64,000 bases of DNA from Cellvibrionaceae bacterium (GCA_021151695.1 JAGKWU010000005.1:124001-188000); one strand, 5' to 3'; positions 1-8,875 are shown, counted from the stretch's first letter. A program made the numbers and translations. The notes: generated by a model not told the origin, from the letters alone.

Positions 1-1
1 C

Positions 2-856
2 GAGGCGTCTACCAAAAACGAGGCACTGCTTTATCTCGGTCGTATTGCTTTTGAAGAAGGTGATGCAGAAAAGGCTCGGGATTTTTTATCTGCTGCAGTG
101 GATATAGAACCGAATTCATCGGCGGAATATTACTGGTTAGGGCGTGCCTATGGCGAGCTCGCGCTTAAGGCTAATTTGTTAAAGCAGGCTTCTTATGCCA
201 GTAGTGTCCACAAATATTTCCAGCTGGCAGCGGATGTAGATCCCCAGAATGTCTTGGCTCAGAGAGGGCTGTTTGAGTTCTATATAGTAGCTCCTTCCAT
301 TATGGGAGGATCGTTGGATAAGGCTGAGCAGACGTTGAGCCTAATTCGCCAGCTCTCGCCTGTCGATGCTGATATAAAACTTTTATCGCTATTGGCAAAA
401 AAAGAGCAGCCTGAACAAGCCTTGGCACAGGCAAAACTATTGGTTGCCAAATACCCCGATTCCGCAGAAGCTCTGTTTGTCGCAGGTCACACGCTGCGTG
501 AACAAAAACAGTTACCCGAAGCGATAAAAGCATTTGAATCAGCTGCAAAAATTCCCGCTAATCGTACCAACAAAATGTTTGTTGAATCTGCGTCTTATAG
601 TTTCTCGGAAACCTGTCACTGGGCTAACACCCGTTTGGACGAGGCCATTCCCAATTTGGAAAAATTTATTGTTGTGCATGGCAATGATAAGCGGTTTAAC
701 AAAAACTGGCCGATATGGACACTTGCCAAGATGTACAAGCAACAGGGTAATCTGGAAAAATATAAGAGCTTACGCGCGCAACTTGATGTGGAGTATCTAA
801 AGCAAGATAAACAAATCAAAGCAGAGGTTGAAAAGGCCGATAAAGAGAAGGTGTAA
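2..856 (+). CDS. TPR-repeat protein, 5' end outside the window
   Basis: The reading frame is open from the left edge (frame 2), so the gene begins upstream; a GTG at 98 is only an internal codon. The visible 284 residues are almost wholly helical tetratricopeptide-like repeats, for example the stretches ending in DPQNVLAQRG, KYPDSAEALFVAG and LPEAIKAFESAAKI, followed by a lysine/glutamate-rich tail. No catalytic domain is visible. TPR proteins act as protein-protein scaffolds, but the partner cannot be told from this fragment. It converges on the next gene with only 14 bp between the two stop codons. Confidence 0.8.
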   Translation, partial: EASTKNEALLYLGRIAFEEGDAEKARDFLSAAVDIEPNSSAEYYWLGRAYGELALKANLLKQASYASSVHKYFQLAADVDPQNVLAQRGLFEFYIVAPSIMGGSLDKAEQTLSLIRQLSPVDADIKLLSLLAKKEQPEQALAQAKLLVAKYPDSAEALFVAGHTLREQKQLPEAIKAFESAAKIPANRTNKMFVESASYSFSETCHWANTRLDEAIPNLEKFIVVHGNDKRFNKNWPIWTLAKMYKQQGNLEKYKSLRAQLDVEYLKQDKQIKAEVEKADKEKV

Positions 857-870
857 ATCCTGTTGTGGTT

Positions 871-1740
871 TTACTGGTCACTGGTAGGGTTTTTAAGTTC
901 CAATCTTACGCGGCTGCTGGTTTTGGTTTCTTCCAGCCTCTGCTTGAATTTTGCGAATTGATTGAAGGTTTGTTCGAAGCTGCCATCGGCCTCCGCCAGT
1001 TTTAAGCCACGTAAAATGCGATCGGCCAGTTGGTGATTGCCTTTATTGACAAAAAAGCTGTAGTGCGTCGGTTTATTGTAATGCAGCATCAATGTTTGCT
1101 CTGGCTCTAACCCCAGCTCGCCGAAGTTTTTGTTCGCAAAATCAATTTCGTGCATGCCGCAAGCGATAAAGTCAAAACGTTCTGCCGCCAGCATTTTAAA
1201 AAGCGCCGCATAGGCAATGGAGGTAATCACCGGAATATCATTGGCTCGCATCACTTGGGTGTCATTCCAGTGTTGTCCGCTGCCAGCAGTCATGCGTCGT
1301 AAATCATTGATGCTTTTTATTGTGGAAAATTTCTGCTGACTGTTTTTGCGAATTAATAAGACCCGGTAATCGTTCAGTCCACGCAATAGATTGAACGGCA
1401 CCACCTGCATAGCTTCCTTCCGTTCATTAGTCACCGAACTCCAAATAACGTCTATACCTGTGTTGGCCACCAACATGGCGCGCACTCGTCCTACACCTTC
1501 AGCATTGGGTTTATGTGTTATGACAAAGTCGCCATCGGTTTTGCGCGTTTTCTCCAGCGCCAATTTGAGCACTTGTTCGTAATAGGTGGCAGGATCATCC
1601 GGATCTGTATTGGGCGGATTTACTATGGTTATTTGAAGTGGGGCAGTTGCTTCTGCATGTGCAGGTGTATGCAGTGCAATTGCTGATAGCAAAGCGGCTG
1701 CGGCGAGGCACGACCTTAATATGAAATTGTGAAGCTTCAT
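871..1740 (-). CDS. periplasmic solute-binding protein, family 3-like
   Basis: This 289-residue protein starts with a typical Sec signal peptide (basic MKLHNFILRS, hydrophobic leucine/alanine core, AHA cleavage region near residue 29). The rest has the spacing of extracellular solute-binding family 3 / transporter substrate-binding domains, with a repeated domain-swap pattern (RVRAMLVANTGIDVIW; RFDFIACGMHEIDFANKN). Members bind a small ligand in the periplasm for an ABC importer or as a sensor. No ABC permease is adjacent, so it may be an orphan binding protein of the kind common in pseudomonads. The ligand is unknown. The upstream region holds striking repeats at 1777-1826. Confidence 0.75.
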   Translation of the reverse strand: MKLHNFILRSCLAAAALLSAIALHTPAHAEATAPLQITIVNPPNTDPDDPATYYEQVLKLALEKTRKTDGDFVITHKPNAEGVGRVRAMLVANTGIDVIWSSVTNERKEAMQVVPFNLLRGLNDYRVLLIRKNSQQKFSTIKSINDLRRMTAGSGQHWNDTQVMRANDIPVITSIAYAALFKMLAAERFDFIACGMHEIDFANKNFGELGLEPEQTLMLHYNKPTHYSFFVNKGNHQLADRILRGLKLAEADGSFEQTFNQFAKFKQRLEETKTSSRVRLELKNPTSDQ

Positions 1741-1776
1741 GGGAATTTGAATTGCCAGGGACTCAGGTGGTTTGGC

Positions 1777-1826
1777 TACCTGTTTAGGTACAACATAGTT
1801 ATTGTATAGCTTGGTTGTACCTGTTT
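1777..1826. promoter_or_regulatory. operator-like repeats upstream of the binding-protein gene
   Basis: TACCTGTTT occurs twice in direct orientation (1777-1785 and 1818-1826), 41 bp apart or about four helical turns. The inner segment is also a perfect inverted repeat, AGGTACAAC at 1786-1794 and GTTGTACCT at 1814-1822, and ACCTGTTTAGGT is itself a small palindrome. The cluster lies 37-86 bp upstream of the divergent start at 1740, where an operator would be expected. It could alternatively fold as an RNA hairpin. Confidence 0.4.
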
Positions 1827-1840
1827 GGCAATGGAGCCTG

Positions 1841-1867
1841 GGTCGGCCAGGAGCAACCTGGCCGACC
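1841..1867 (-). terminator. hairpin downstream of the aldo/keto reductase gene
   Basis: A perfect 11-bp stem, GGTCGGCCAGG (1841-1851) with CCTGGCCGACC (1857-1867), encloses a 5-nt loop. It lies 8 bp beyond the stop of the minus-strand reductase gene. No clear T tract follows on the minus strand, so termination is plausible but not certain. Confidence 0.5.
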
Positions 1868-1874
1868 TATAACA

Positions 1875-2888
1875 CTAGCGGATGATGGCATCGATTTTAG
1901 CGATCTCATCGGCGCTGAATTCCAGATTGTTCAAGGCAGCAACGGAATCCACAATTTGTGCGGAACGGCTGGCGCCAATCAGGCAAGTGGTTACCGCATC
2001 ATTGTGCAATGTCCAGGCGATAGCCATTTGCGCCAGGGTTTGGCCGCGGCTCTCCGCAATCGCATTCAACTGCTGTACTTTTTGCAGCTTCTCCGGGGTA
2101 ATATCCTTGTTATTCAGATAAATCAGCTCAGGGCGAGCCGCGCGTGAATCTGCCGGAATACCGTTCAAATACTTGTTGGTAAGAACGCCTTGTGCCAGCG
2201 GTGAGAAGACAATTGAACCAACACCTTCCTTCTTCAAAATGTCTGTTAATCCATCTTCAATCCAACGATCAAACATGTTGTAGCGCGGCTGGTGAATCAA
2301 CAACGGTGTGCCGAGGGATTTTAAAATCTCAATGGCTTCTTTTGCTTGCGCTGGTTGGTAATTGGAAATGCCAGCGTAAAGTGCGCGGCCAGAGCGCACT
2401 ATGTAATCCAGCGCACGCATGCTTTCTTCAATTGGCGTGTCCGGGTCCATGCAGTGGTGATAGAACACATCAAAATATTTCAGGCCAGTGCGCTCCAGGC
2501 TTTGGTCGCAACTGGACACCAGGTATTTACGTGAGCCGCCTTTACCATAAGGACCTGGCCACATGTCGTAACCGGCTTTGCTGGCGATAAACAGTTCATC
2601 GCGATAGTGCTTGAAATCTTGTTTATAGATATTGCCGAAGGTCAGCTCGGCAGAGCCATAATTAGGGCCGTAGTTGTTGGCCAAATCAAAATGGGTGATG
2701 CCAAGATCAAAGGCGGTGCGCAACATAGCGCGGGCGTTGGCTTGTGAATCTACCGCACCGAAGTTTTGCCACAAGCCTAGGGACAAACGCGGCAGCAGTA
2801 CACCGCTCTTGCCACAGCGTTGGTATTTCATGCTTGTGTAGCGCTCGGGGTTGGCTACATAAATGGGATTGGGCTCGTGGGTAATCAT
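1875..2888 (-). CDS. gpr: aldo/keto reductase, YghZ/Gpr type
   Basis: The protein closely resembles E. coli YghZ (L-glyceraldehyde-3-phosphate reductase) in the stretches ANPERY, RCGKSG, LSLGLWQNFG, GITHFDLANNYGP, SKAGYDMWPGPYG and GGSRKYL. It is a TIM-barrel NADPH-dependent reductase; the family catalytic set Asp-Tyr-Lys-His is present, including D and Y of DLANNYG and K of SKAGYD. The open frame extends to 3005, but I place the start at the ATG ending at 2888 because it matches the family N terminus (MITHEPNPIYVANPERY), giving 337 residues. Likely role: detoxification of small aldehydes such as methylglyoxal. Expressed alone. Confidence 0.88.
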   Translation of the reverse strand: MITHEPNPIYVANPERYTSMKYQRCGKSGVLLPRLSLGLWQNFGAVDSQANARAMLRTAFDLGITHFDLANNYGPNYGSAELTFGNIYKQDFKHYRDELFIASKAGYDMWPGPYGKGGSRKYLVSSCDQSLERTGLKYFDVFYHHCMDPDTPIEESMRALDYIVRSGRALYAGISNYQPAQAKEAIEILKSLGTPLLIHQPRYNMFDRWIEDGLTDILKKEGVGSIVFSPLAQGVLTNKYLNGIPADSRAARPELIYLNNKDITPEKLQKVQQLNAIAESRGQTLAQMAIAWTLHNDAVTTCLIGASRSAQIVDSVAALNNLEFSADEIAKIDAIIR

Positions 2889-3100
2889 AGGTAGGCCTCG
2901 GCGTTTTTTGTCGTTTGGTCGATGATGGCTGTCGGTATAGATGTTGCTGTTGTTGTGAGTGTTGTGAGCTATACAGGAGCGCATAGGTAAAAGGAAGGCC
3001 GCCATTCTAGCCCAAGTCGCTGGTTGATTGTGTAAAGAAAGGTCTAACTCAAGATCTGCCGGGTGGTGCTACACTGCGTGGATTCCGATACGAGGTTGCT

Positions 3101-3703
3101 ATGAAAATTGTGGTGATTTTTCCAACAAGTACTGAGGCGCAATATTTTTCCCACCCGCAGGTGCAAGTTGAAATTGGTGGTGTGGGATTATCTGCAGCGG
3201 CTTACAGCACAACCAAGGTAATTGCTCGGCATAACCCAGATTGGTTAATCATGGCGGGTATTGCCGGCGTTTATGAGCATTCGCATTTTTCAGCGGGTGA
3301 TGTAGTGTTGGTGGGGTCTGAGTGTGAATCGGATTTGGGATTTTTTACGCCTGGCGGTTTTAGCCATTTGGCCGATCTGGATTTGGCGATGGATTTTCCT
3401 GTCTCCAAAATTTGGCGATGCCCCTATGTGCCAGAGCACAGCCCTATCCCCTTAGCCAGCAGCAATTCCACGAATGCTGCTATGGCGCCATTTATTGAAA
3501 CAATGAATACCGATATCGAAAATATGGAAGGCGCGGCTTTTTTTCGAGTGTGCACGGAAGAGAGTCAACGCTTTCTGCAAGTACGCAGTATTTCCAATGT
3601 AGTAAAAATCGGGGATGACGATTGGGATATGGAAGCTTCGGTGTTGGCGCTAACGGCGGGATTGCATCAGCTGATTAATTTTTTGCTGGATGCGAAATCT
3701 TAA
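3101..3703 (+). CDS. MTAN-type nucleoside hydrolase, futalosine hydrolase-like
   Basis: This 200-residue protein is a compact member of the purine nucleoside phosphorylase/MTA-SAH nucleosidase superfamily. Visible hallmarks are the N-terminal strand MKIVVIFPT, the glycine turn MAGIAGVYEHS, the substrate motif NMEGAAFFRVC (conserved Met-Glu) and, where MTA nucleosidases have an SxSD motif, RSISN. Asn in place of the catalytic Asp is typical of futalosine hydrolases (MqnB). No other menaquinone gene is in the window, so an N-glycosidase on another modified nucleoside remains possible. ATG 3101 follows a modest GAGG ribosome-binding site. Confidence 0.65.
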   Translation: MKIVVIFPTSTEAQYFSHPQVQVEIGGVGLSAAAYSTTKVIARHNPDWLIMAGIAGVYEHSHFSAGDVVLVGSECESDLGFFTPGGFSHLADLDLAMDFPVSKIWRCPYVPEHSPIPLASSNSTNAAMAPFIETMNTDIENMEGAAFFRVCTEESQRFLQVRSISNVVKIGDDDWDMEASVLALTAGLHQLINFLLDAKS

Positions 3704-4122
3704 CTAAATTGCTGTCATTTGTTGGTAGACGGGATTTTCACTGCCTGGAAATTAAGAGGCCCAGAAATAATTTGGGCCGCTTGCGCGGCCCGGTGCAGAT
3801 ATTGTCCGTAAACTCTGTAGTAGTCAGTGCTCTGATCCGTCTCTATCCCTGTTTACCCCTTGGGATTATTCCTTTAGCCGTACTTCCCTCGGCAATCCTT
3901 TCTTGGCCTGTCCTGAATCTTCCTGACATTCTCCATTAAGGGGAGCGCATCCGTTGACCTTGCGTGGCCTGCTTACGTCACTGTCTACTTCCGTGATGGT
4001 TCCCATTATCCAGAGCTTGGTATCTGTCTCATAGTCGCTAATGGCTGTAAGTTTTGTGAGACATTGGCGACTCGCTTTGTAGTCAATGTCTTACAAAATG
4101 GCGCATTTTTCGTTTTTTGGGG
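3704..4122. other. 419-bp gene-free interval with hairpins
   Basis: I find no convincing gene here; a 76-codon frame at 3709-3939 lacks coding character. Near the left end a perfect GC stem, GGGCCGC (3774-3780) with GCGGCCC (3785-3791), may terminate the upstream gene, though no T tract follows it on the plus strand. The right part holds the complex fold listed separately at 4033-4098. Confidence 0.6.
4033..4098. other. three-segment, mutually exclusive hairpin structure
   Basis: TTTTGTGAGACATTG (4052-4066) can pair with CAATGTCTTACAAAA (4084-4098) at 14 of 15 positions; the exception is a G-A opposition in DNA terms that becomes a G-U wobble in plus-strand RNA. The overlapping segment CATTGGCGACT (4062-4072) can instead pair with AGTCGCTAATG (4033-4043) at 10 of 11 positions. 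The two stems share CATTG (4062-4066), so only one can form at a time. The element lies 24 bp past the ppnN stop codon (minus strand). Function unknown. Confidence 0.5.
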
Positions 4123-5538
4123 TCATTTGATGACTTTATAGCAGGGTTTATACTCGCGGCCCGGTAGTTTCATGCGGTTTTGTGTGGCGAAGGATTCCAA
4201 CAGCTCGTCCACAGGATGCATGATCTCTGCATCGCCATGCAGCTCGAAATGGCCGAACTCTTCGATAGTGCGAATACCTTCCTCTTTCACATTACCCGCT
4301 ACGATTCCCGAGAAAGCGCGACGCAAATTGGCTGCCAGCAAATGCGATGGCTGGTTTTTGTGAAGTTCCAGATTGCGCATATTGTCGTGGGTGGGAATAA
4401 ACGGTTGCTGCAAATCCGGGCTGATTTTCAGTTGCCAGTTGAAGTAGTAGGCATCATCGCTCGCCTTGCGGAATTCGCGCACTTTTTTAATGCCTTCCAC
4501 CATCTCGCGCGCAACGGCCTCGGGATCGTTCACGATAATTTTGTAGTGGGATTGCGCTTCGGGGCCAAGCGTATCACCGATAAATTTATCTACGCGCTCA
4601 AAATATTCAGCGGCGCTGGTAGGGCCGGTAAACACCAGCGGGAAAGGAATATCCTTGTTGTCTGGATGCAAGAGTATGCCGAGGATATAAAGAATTTCTT
4701 CAGTCGTACCGGCGCCGCCAGGGAATACAATAATGCCATGGCCCAAGCGCACAAATGCTTCGAGTCGCTTCTCAATATCCGGCATGATTGTCAATTGATT
4801 TACGATTGGATTGGGCGCTTCCGCCGCAATAATACCCGGCTCGGTGATGCCTATATAGCGCCCGCTATTAACGCGTTGTTTGGCATGGCTGATAGTGGCT
4901 CCCTTCATGGGGCCTTTCATCGCGCCGGGGCCGCAGCCAGTGCAAATATCCAAACCGCGCAAGCCCAGCTGGTAGCCCACCTCTTTGGTGTAATCATACT
5001 CGCCGCGACTGATGGAGTGGCCGCCCCAGCACACAACCAGATTGGGATCTATACCTGTCTGCAGCAGATTGGCGTTACGCAGCATATGGAATACCGCATC
5101 GGTAATACCTTCGGTGGTTTTTTTATTGAGGGCGGGATTAGTGCTGACTTCATCGTTGTTGTAAATCACATCACGCAGCACTGTGAATAAATGCTCGCTA
5201 ATCCCCTTAATCATTTTTCCGTCAACAAATGCATTGGCCGGTGCATTTTTTAACGCGAGTTTAATACCGCGTTGCTGTTGCACGATACTGATATCAAAAT
5301 CGCTATAGCGTTCCAGCAGCTCCTTTCCATCATCGAGATCGTTGCCGGTATTGAGCACGGCGAGTGAGCAGTTGCGGAATAATTTGTAGAGCCCGCTCTG
5401 GCTGGAGTCGAGCAGTTTGGATACTTCGGCTTTGGATAAAATATTTAATTGGTTAAGTGGTGAGATGGTTGCGTCTATGGTTGCGTAAGGGCCGCTGGCG
5501 ACTTCTGATACGGTTTTGTAAGGCAGATTGTGAGGCAT
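4123..5538 (-). CDS. ppnN: nucleotide 5'-monophosphate nucleosidase PpnN (YgdH)
   Basis: PpnN cleaves nucleoside monophosphates to a free base and ribose 5-phosphate and in E. coli is controlled by (p)ppGpp. The 471-residue product carries the LOG/lysine-decarboxylase-like Rossmann core with its two hallmark motifs, GCGPGAMKGPMKGA and FPGGAGTTEE, preceded by the N-terminal DUF4478-like domain and followed by the C-terminal DUF3412-like domain. E. coli PpnN has 454 residues, so length agrees. The start at 5538 has an AAAGAG ribosome-binding site and gives MPHNLPYKTV. Cytoplasmic, monocistronic. The 3' end is followed by the competing hairpins at 4033-4098. Confidence 0.93.
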   Translation of the reverse strand: MPHNLPYKTVSEVASGPYATIDATISPLNQLNILSKAEVSKLLDSSQSGLYKLFRNCSLAVLNTGNDLDDGKELLERYSDFDISIVQQQRGIKLALKNAPANAFVDGKMIKGISEHLFTVLRDVIYNNDEVSTNPALNKKTTEGITDAVFHMLRNANLLQTGIDPNLVVCWGGHSISRGEYDYTKEVGYQLGLRGLDICTGCGPGAMKGPMKGATISHAKQRVNSGRYIGITEPGIIAAEAPNPIVNQLTIMPDIEKRLEAFVRLGHGIIVFPGGAGTTEEILYILGILLHPDNKDIPFPLVFTGPTSAAEYFERVDKFIGDTLGPEAQSHYKIIVNDPEAVAREMVEGIKKVREFRKASDDAYYFNWQLKISPDLQQPFIPTHDNMRNLELHKNQPSHLLAANLRRAFSGIVAGNVKEEGIRTIEEFGHFELHGDAEIMHPVDELLESFATQNRMKLPGREYKPCYKVIK

Positions 5539-5710
5539 ATTATCTCTTTAGCATCTTGCTGATGCGCTTGTGGGAATAACAAAGGCTTATTGTGTGGTGC
5601 GGTTCATCATCTTGTAATAAAGAGTGTAGTGTCTTTTGGCGGGATTTGTCTGTTAACGCGCAAACGCAACGGCGAAATTTTGCGGGCTAATAATCAATGT
5701 GTTGCGGTTT

Positions 5711-5747
5711 GTACAAAAAACAAACGGATATTTATAAAATCCGTTTG
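5711..5747 (-). terminator. intrinsic terminator overlapping the zntB stop codon
   Basis: CAAACGGAT (5721-5729) and ATCCGTTTG (5739-5747) form a perfect 9-bp stem. On the minus strand the stem is followed by six T residues (5720-5715), the classic Rho-independent layout. The zntB stop codon (5732-5734) lies inside the loop, so the hairpin overlaps the coding end. Confidence 0.8.
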
Positions 5748-6724
5748 CGATGCAAAATTTTGAGCGCGACTGCCACGGCAATCACCATGAGTGTAATCAC
5801 CCACCAAAAGCCGGAAGGGTCGTTCTGGCCCCAAGGCAGGCCACCGGTGTTCATGCCGAAAATACCCGTGATTAAATTGATGGGCAGGAGCGTGACTGTC
5901 ACTATGGAGAGAATATAGAGATTGCGGTTGGTGGCCTCACTCATACGACCGGCGATCTCTTCCTGCAGCAGGCGTGTGCGCTCCTGTACCAGTTCCAGAT
6001 CCTGAATGCCGGATTCCAAATGTTCGATGGCTTGCTGTAACTCGGATAAATCCTGTGTGCTCCAGCGCGTTATATTGGGCAAGGCCTGGTGTAGTGCCTG
6101 GCGATTGGCAAGCAAATGACGGCGCAAGCGTGCGAGCAAGCGGCGAATCTGGCCCAGGCGACTGCCCTGGTTGTGCAGGTGGCCGGCCAGAATCTGGTCT
6201 TCGGCATCGTCCACCTTGTCGTTTTGTTGTTTAATGACCTGGTGCATGGAATCGCCCAGATCCTGGATCAAGCGTGCAAACACATCGAGGCTGCTGCCAA
6301 AGGCCATGCCGCCTGTTAGTTCGTGGCGCAATTGGTCAATGGATTTCAGCGGGTGACCGCGGCCGGTGATGAGTCGCTGGTCGTCCAGATAAAGGCGCAA
6401 TACCCCCAGTTCTTCCGGGTCTTCCTTGAAGTCGTGGAAGAGGTCGCCGATGACCAGCGCCAGGCCGTTGCTGAAGTTTTCGCTGCGGATATGGCTGTCG
6501 CTGCCGAGCAACAGGTCGCGAGCATCGGCTGGAATGGAATCGCAGCCTGAAAGCCAGTTGCAGGCGCGTGTATCGGCCAGGTTAAAGTGCAGCCAATGGG
6601 GTTCGCCCAATGGCTGGTTGGCCGGATAAAGGCGCAGCGACTGGGGGCTGGTATCCGTGTGCAGGCGAAAGCCGCAAATAAGGCCGGCGGGATCGCGCAA
6701 TTCGAAATTGGGAACGATAGTCAT
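5732..6724 (-). CDS. zntB: zinc transporter ZntB, CorA superfamily
   Basis: The 330-residue product has the CorA/ZntB plan: a large soluble alpha/beta N-terminal domain, a long coiled-coil helix (roughly 140-260), then two C-terminal membrane helices with the pore motif GMN in ITGIFGMNTGGLPW between them and a basic tail HRKR. ZntB proteins are homopentamers in the inner membrane moving Zn2+ across it. The first helix reads ILSIVTVTLLPINLITGIF and the second WVITLMVIAVAVAL. The start at 6724 gives MTIVPNFELRDP. It is divergent from the esterase gene; the 91-bp gap must hold both promoters. Confidence 0.9.
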   Translation of the reverse strand: MTIVPNFELRDPAGLICGFRLHTDTSPQSLRLYPANQPLGEPHWLHFNLADTRACNWLSGCDSIPADARDLLLGSDSHIRSENFSNGLALVIGDLFHDFKEDPEELGVLRLYLDDQRLITGRGHPLKSIDQLRHELTGGMAFGSSLDVFARLIQDLGDSMHQVIKQQNDKVDDAEDQILAGHLHNQGSRLGQIRRLLARLRRHLLANRQALHQALPNITRWSTQDLSELQQAIEHLESGIQDLELVQERTRLLQEEIAGRMSEATNRNLYILSIVTVTLLPINLITGIFGMNTGGLPWGQNDPSGFWWVITLMVIAVAVALKILHRKRIL

Positions 6725-6815
6725 CCACTTAGGTTATGACATCTTTATGACTGATTTGTGACAGATTGAGGTTGCCCATGGTTCGCTTTTCAAGTTTATT
6801 TACGGTGAGAACTTT

Positions 6816-7481
6816 ATGAATTATTTACCTTGTGTAGAAGTGCAGTCCAGTCCCAAAACTGAGGTGAAGGCGGCGGTAATCTGGCTGCATGGTTTGGGTT
6901 CCGACGGTCACGATTTTGCGCCTATAGTGCCCGAGCTGAAATTGCCGGCAGAATTGAATATGCGCTTTATTTTCCCCCATGCGCCCAGCATTCCCGTAAC
7001 CGTGAACAATGGTTATGTCATGCCGGCCTGGTACGACATTATTGAGTTGACGCTGGATCGCAAAATTGATGTACAACAATTGCGCGTGAGTGCAGCTCAG
7101 GTGCATGCATTGATTGAGCGCGAAATTGAGCGCGGTGTACCCAGCGAGAAAATTATCCTTGCAGGATTTTCGCAGGGTGGGGCGGTGGTTTATGAGGCTG
7201 CCTTGAGTTATACAAAACCGCTGGCGGGATTACTGGCTTTATCGACTTATTTTGCGACTCACGAATCTGTGATCCTCAACGAAGCGAACAAAACAATTCC
7301 TGTATTGATTCAACATGGAACAGAAGATGGCGTTGTACCGGAGCTGCTCGGCCAACGCGCTGCTCGCCAACTCGAAGTGTTTGGCATTGCGGCGGATTAT
7401 GAAACCTATCCTATGGAGCACACTGTATGTGCTGCGCAAGTAGCGGATATTAGTGAGTGGTTGCAGGAGCGCTTGCAGTAA
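6816..7481 (+). CDS. alpha/beta-hydrolase carboxylesterase (phospholipase/carboxylesterase family)
   Basis: This 221-residue cytoplasmic protein has the signature of small bacterial carboxylesterases: the opening AVIWLHGLGSDGHDF with the oxyanion HGxG, the nucleophile elbow GFSQGG (Ser catalytic), the Asp in HGTEDGVVP and the His in YPMEHTVC. Length matches Pseudomonas EstB-type enzymes of about 218-220 residues. It hydrolyses short acyl esters or lysophospholipids; the natural substrate is unknown. The stop abuts the convergent GH84 gene with no spacer. Confidence 0.88.
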   Translation: MNYLPCVEVQSSPKTEVKAAVIWLHGLGSDGHDFAPIVPELKLPAELNMRFIFPHAPSIPVTVNNGYVMPAWYDIIELTLDRKIDVQQLRVSAAQVHALIEREIERGVPSEKIILAGFSQGGAVVYEAALSYTKPLAGLLALSTYFATHESVILNEANKTIPVLIQHGTEDGVVPELLGQRAARQLEVFGIAADYETYPMEHTVCAAQVADISEWLQERLQ

Positions 7482-8573
7482 TTACTCCGTCAAACACGCA
7501 GGATCAAATGTATAGCCGCCATTAAGCCAATCTACTATTTCAATGCAAAACGGATTTTGCGGAAAAGCCCCATAGCGCTGGAGCAAATATGTTTTTTCTT
7601 CAGCGCTTATTTGCTTCAAGCCTTTATCTTGCAGTAATCCGATATCCTGTTGCAGATATTCCGCCAGCGGCTCACCGCAAAATTGTTGGAAAATTTCTGC
7701 TGTTGTTTTTGCAGCGTTGTAGTTCTGCCCTTCCGAAAAAGCGCGTGGCAATGATGCCAACGCCAGCTGCGACAACCAGGGCTGATTCATGGGGTTTATC
7801 GCATGGCCTGCAATATGATTTTGGATAAGGCCATGTGAGTCAGGGAATGAGCGTAGCTGTAAAAGGTTGGATTTGACCGCGCCGTCATTGACCGGATAGT
7901 TGTCCCACAAAAAAGGTTTACGCCCGAGTAATTCAGTTACCTTATCCAGGTGTGCTAACGGATAATCCACGGAGCACACTTTTTCTCCTGTCCAAAAGAT
8001 ATCTATTTTGCTATCGAGCTTTGTACGCAAGGCTTGCCAATAATCCTCTGGCATTTTGCCGAACACTTTTTCCAGCACAGGATCAAAACTGTAATAAGTG
8101 GGGCAGAAAATTATACGATGCGCGCTGCTTGCATCCGCTACCAGATGCATCAAATCAATTTGGATATCGGCTATGCCGGGTATGTCGCCGCGCATATCAT
8201 CAAACAATAGACACAGGATATCTGGCTCCAGTTGGTTGATTTGCTGCACGCGCCGCCCGAGTTGATCGCGTTTATCTTTTGAAGCATCCAGATAAATTTC
8301 GTGAGGGCTCAAGCCAATGCCAAATTGCACGCCGGCACGGCAGTAGTCTTCACGCAAATTGATCAATGGTTGCTTAATGGCTGCCGGCCAATCCTGAAAC
8401 CATTGCTTGCGTAAATAAATGTCGCTCTTTGGTGCGTAGATGTAAAAGTTGAACCCATTTAGTGCAAGAAATTTGGCGTAGGCTTCGCGATCCTGCCAGC
8501 GCCAGTTGCGGCCAAAAAAACCTTCGATAATGCCCAGCTCCGGGCTCTTGTTTGTGTCAGGGTTTTTGTTCAC
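7482..8573 (-). CDS. GH84-family beta-N-acetylglucosaminidase-like protein
   Basis: The N-terminal motif GIIEGFFGRNW, then NGFNFYIYAPKSD and, about 100 residues on, the acidic pair in CLLFDDMRGD are hallmarks of the GH84 (hyaluronidase/O-GlcNAcase) barrel, where two adjacent Asp drive substrate-assisted hydrolysis of terminal GlcNAc. No signal peptide is seen, suggesting a cytoplasmic enzyme acting on imported sugar or glycoconjugates. The frame runs to a GTG at 8615, but the GTG at 8573 has an AAGG ribosome-binding site seven bases upstream and the product begins just before the domain, so I chose it (363 residues). Substrate not determinable. Confidence 0.82.
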   Translation of the reverse strand: MNKNPDTNKSPELGIIEGFFGRNWRWQDREAYAKFLALNGFNFYIYAPKSDIYLRKQWFQDWPAAIKQPLINLREDYCRAGVQFGIGLSPHEIYLDASKDKRDQLGRRVQQINQLEPDILCLLFDDMRGDIPGIADIQIDLMHLVADASSAHRIIFCPTYYSFDPVLEKVFGKMPEDYWQALRTKLDSKIDIFWTGEKVCSVDYPLAHLDKVTELLGRKPFLWDNYPVNDGAVKSNLLQLRSFPDSHGLIQNHIAGHAINPMNQPWLSQLALASLPRAFSEGQNYNAAKTTAEIFQQFCGEPLAEYLQQDIGLLQDKGLKQISAEEKTYLLQRYGAFPQNPFCIEIVDWLNGGYTFDPACLTE

Positions 8574-8695
8574 GAAATGACCTTGGATATGAGTGAAATG
8601 GCGGTAAAAAAGCACATTGAATTGGCCGGGGAGTGTAAAGGCTAAAAAAAGTGAAATACAGCCTCGCTTTTGGCCTTACCGGACCGGCGCATTAA

Positions 8696-8724
8696 TTGAC
8701 ACCCCTAGACCATCTGCCTATCAT
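8696..8724 (+). promoter_or_regulatory. sigma-70 promoter of the glucose catabolism island
   Basis: TTGACA (8696-8701) and TATCAT (8719-8724) are separated by exactly 17 bp. Transcription would start near 8731 and leave an untranslated leader of about 180 nt before pgi. It is the strongest promoter match I saw in this part of the window. Confidence 0.75.
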
Positions 8725-8875
8725 AGCGGCCTTTTTGCGTTACCTGTCTAAGCCGTGTCCGAGACTCCAACACTCATCGGTTCCGGCGGGGCCTGTCGCC
8801 CGCTTCGTTGTCATATCGTCCAAAGGGGACTTCAGATCGCCTGGCGATGCATCATCTATAAGTAGGAATCAACTA

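Noticed and set aside
4180..5190. 336-codon plus-strand frame across ppnN
   Set aside because: Antisense to a well-supported gene; no domain recognised.
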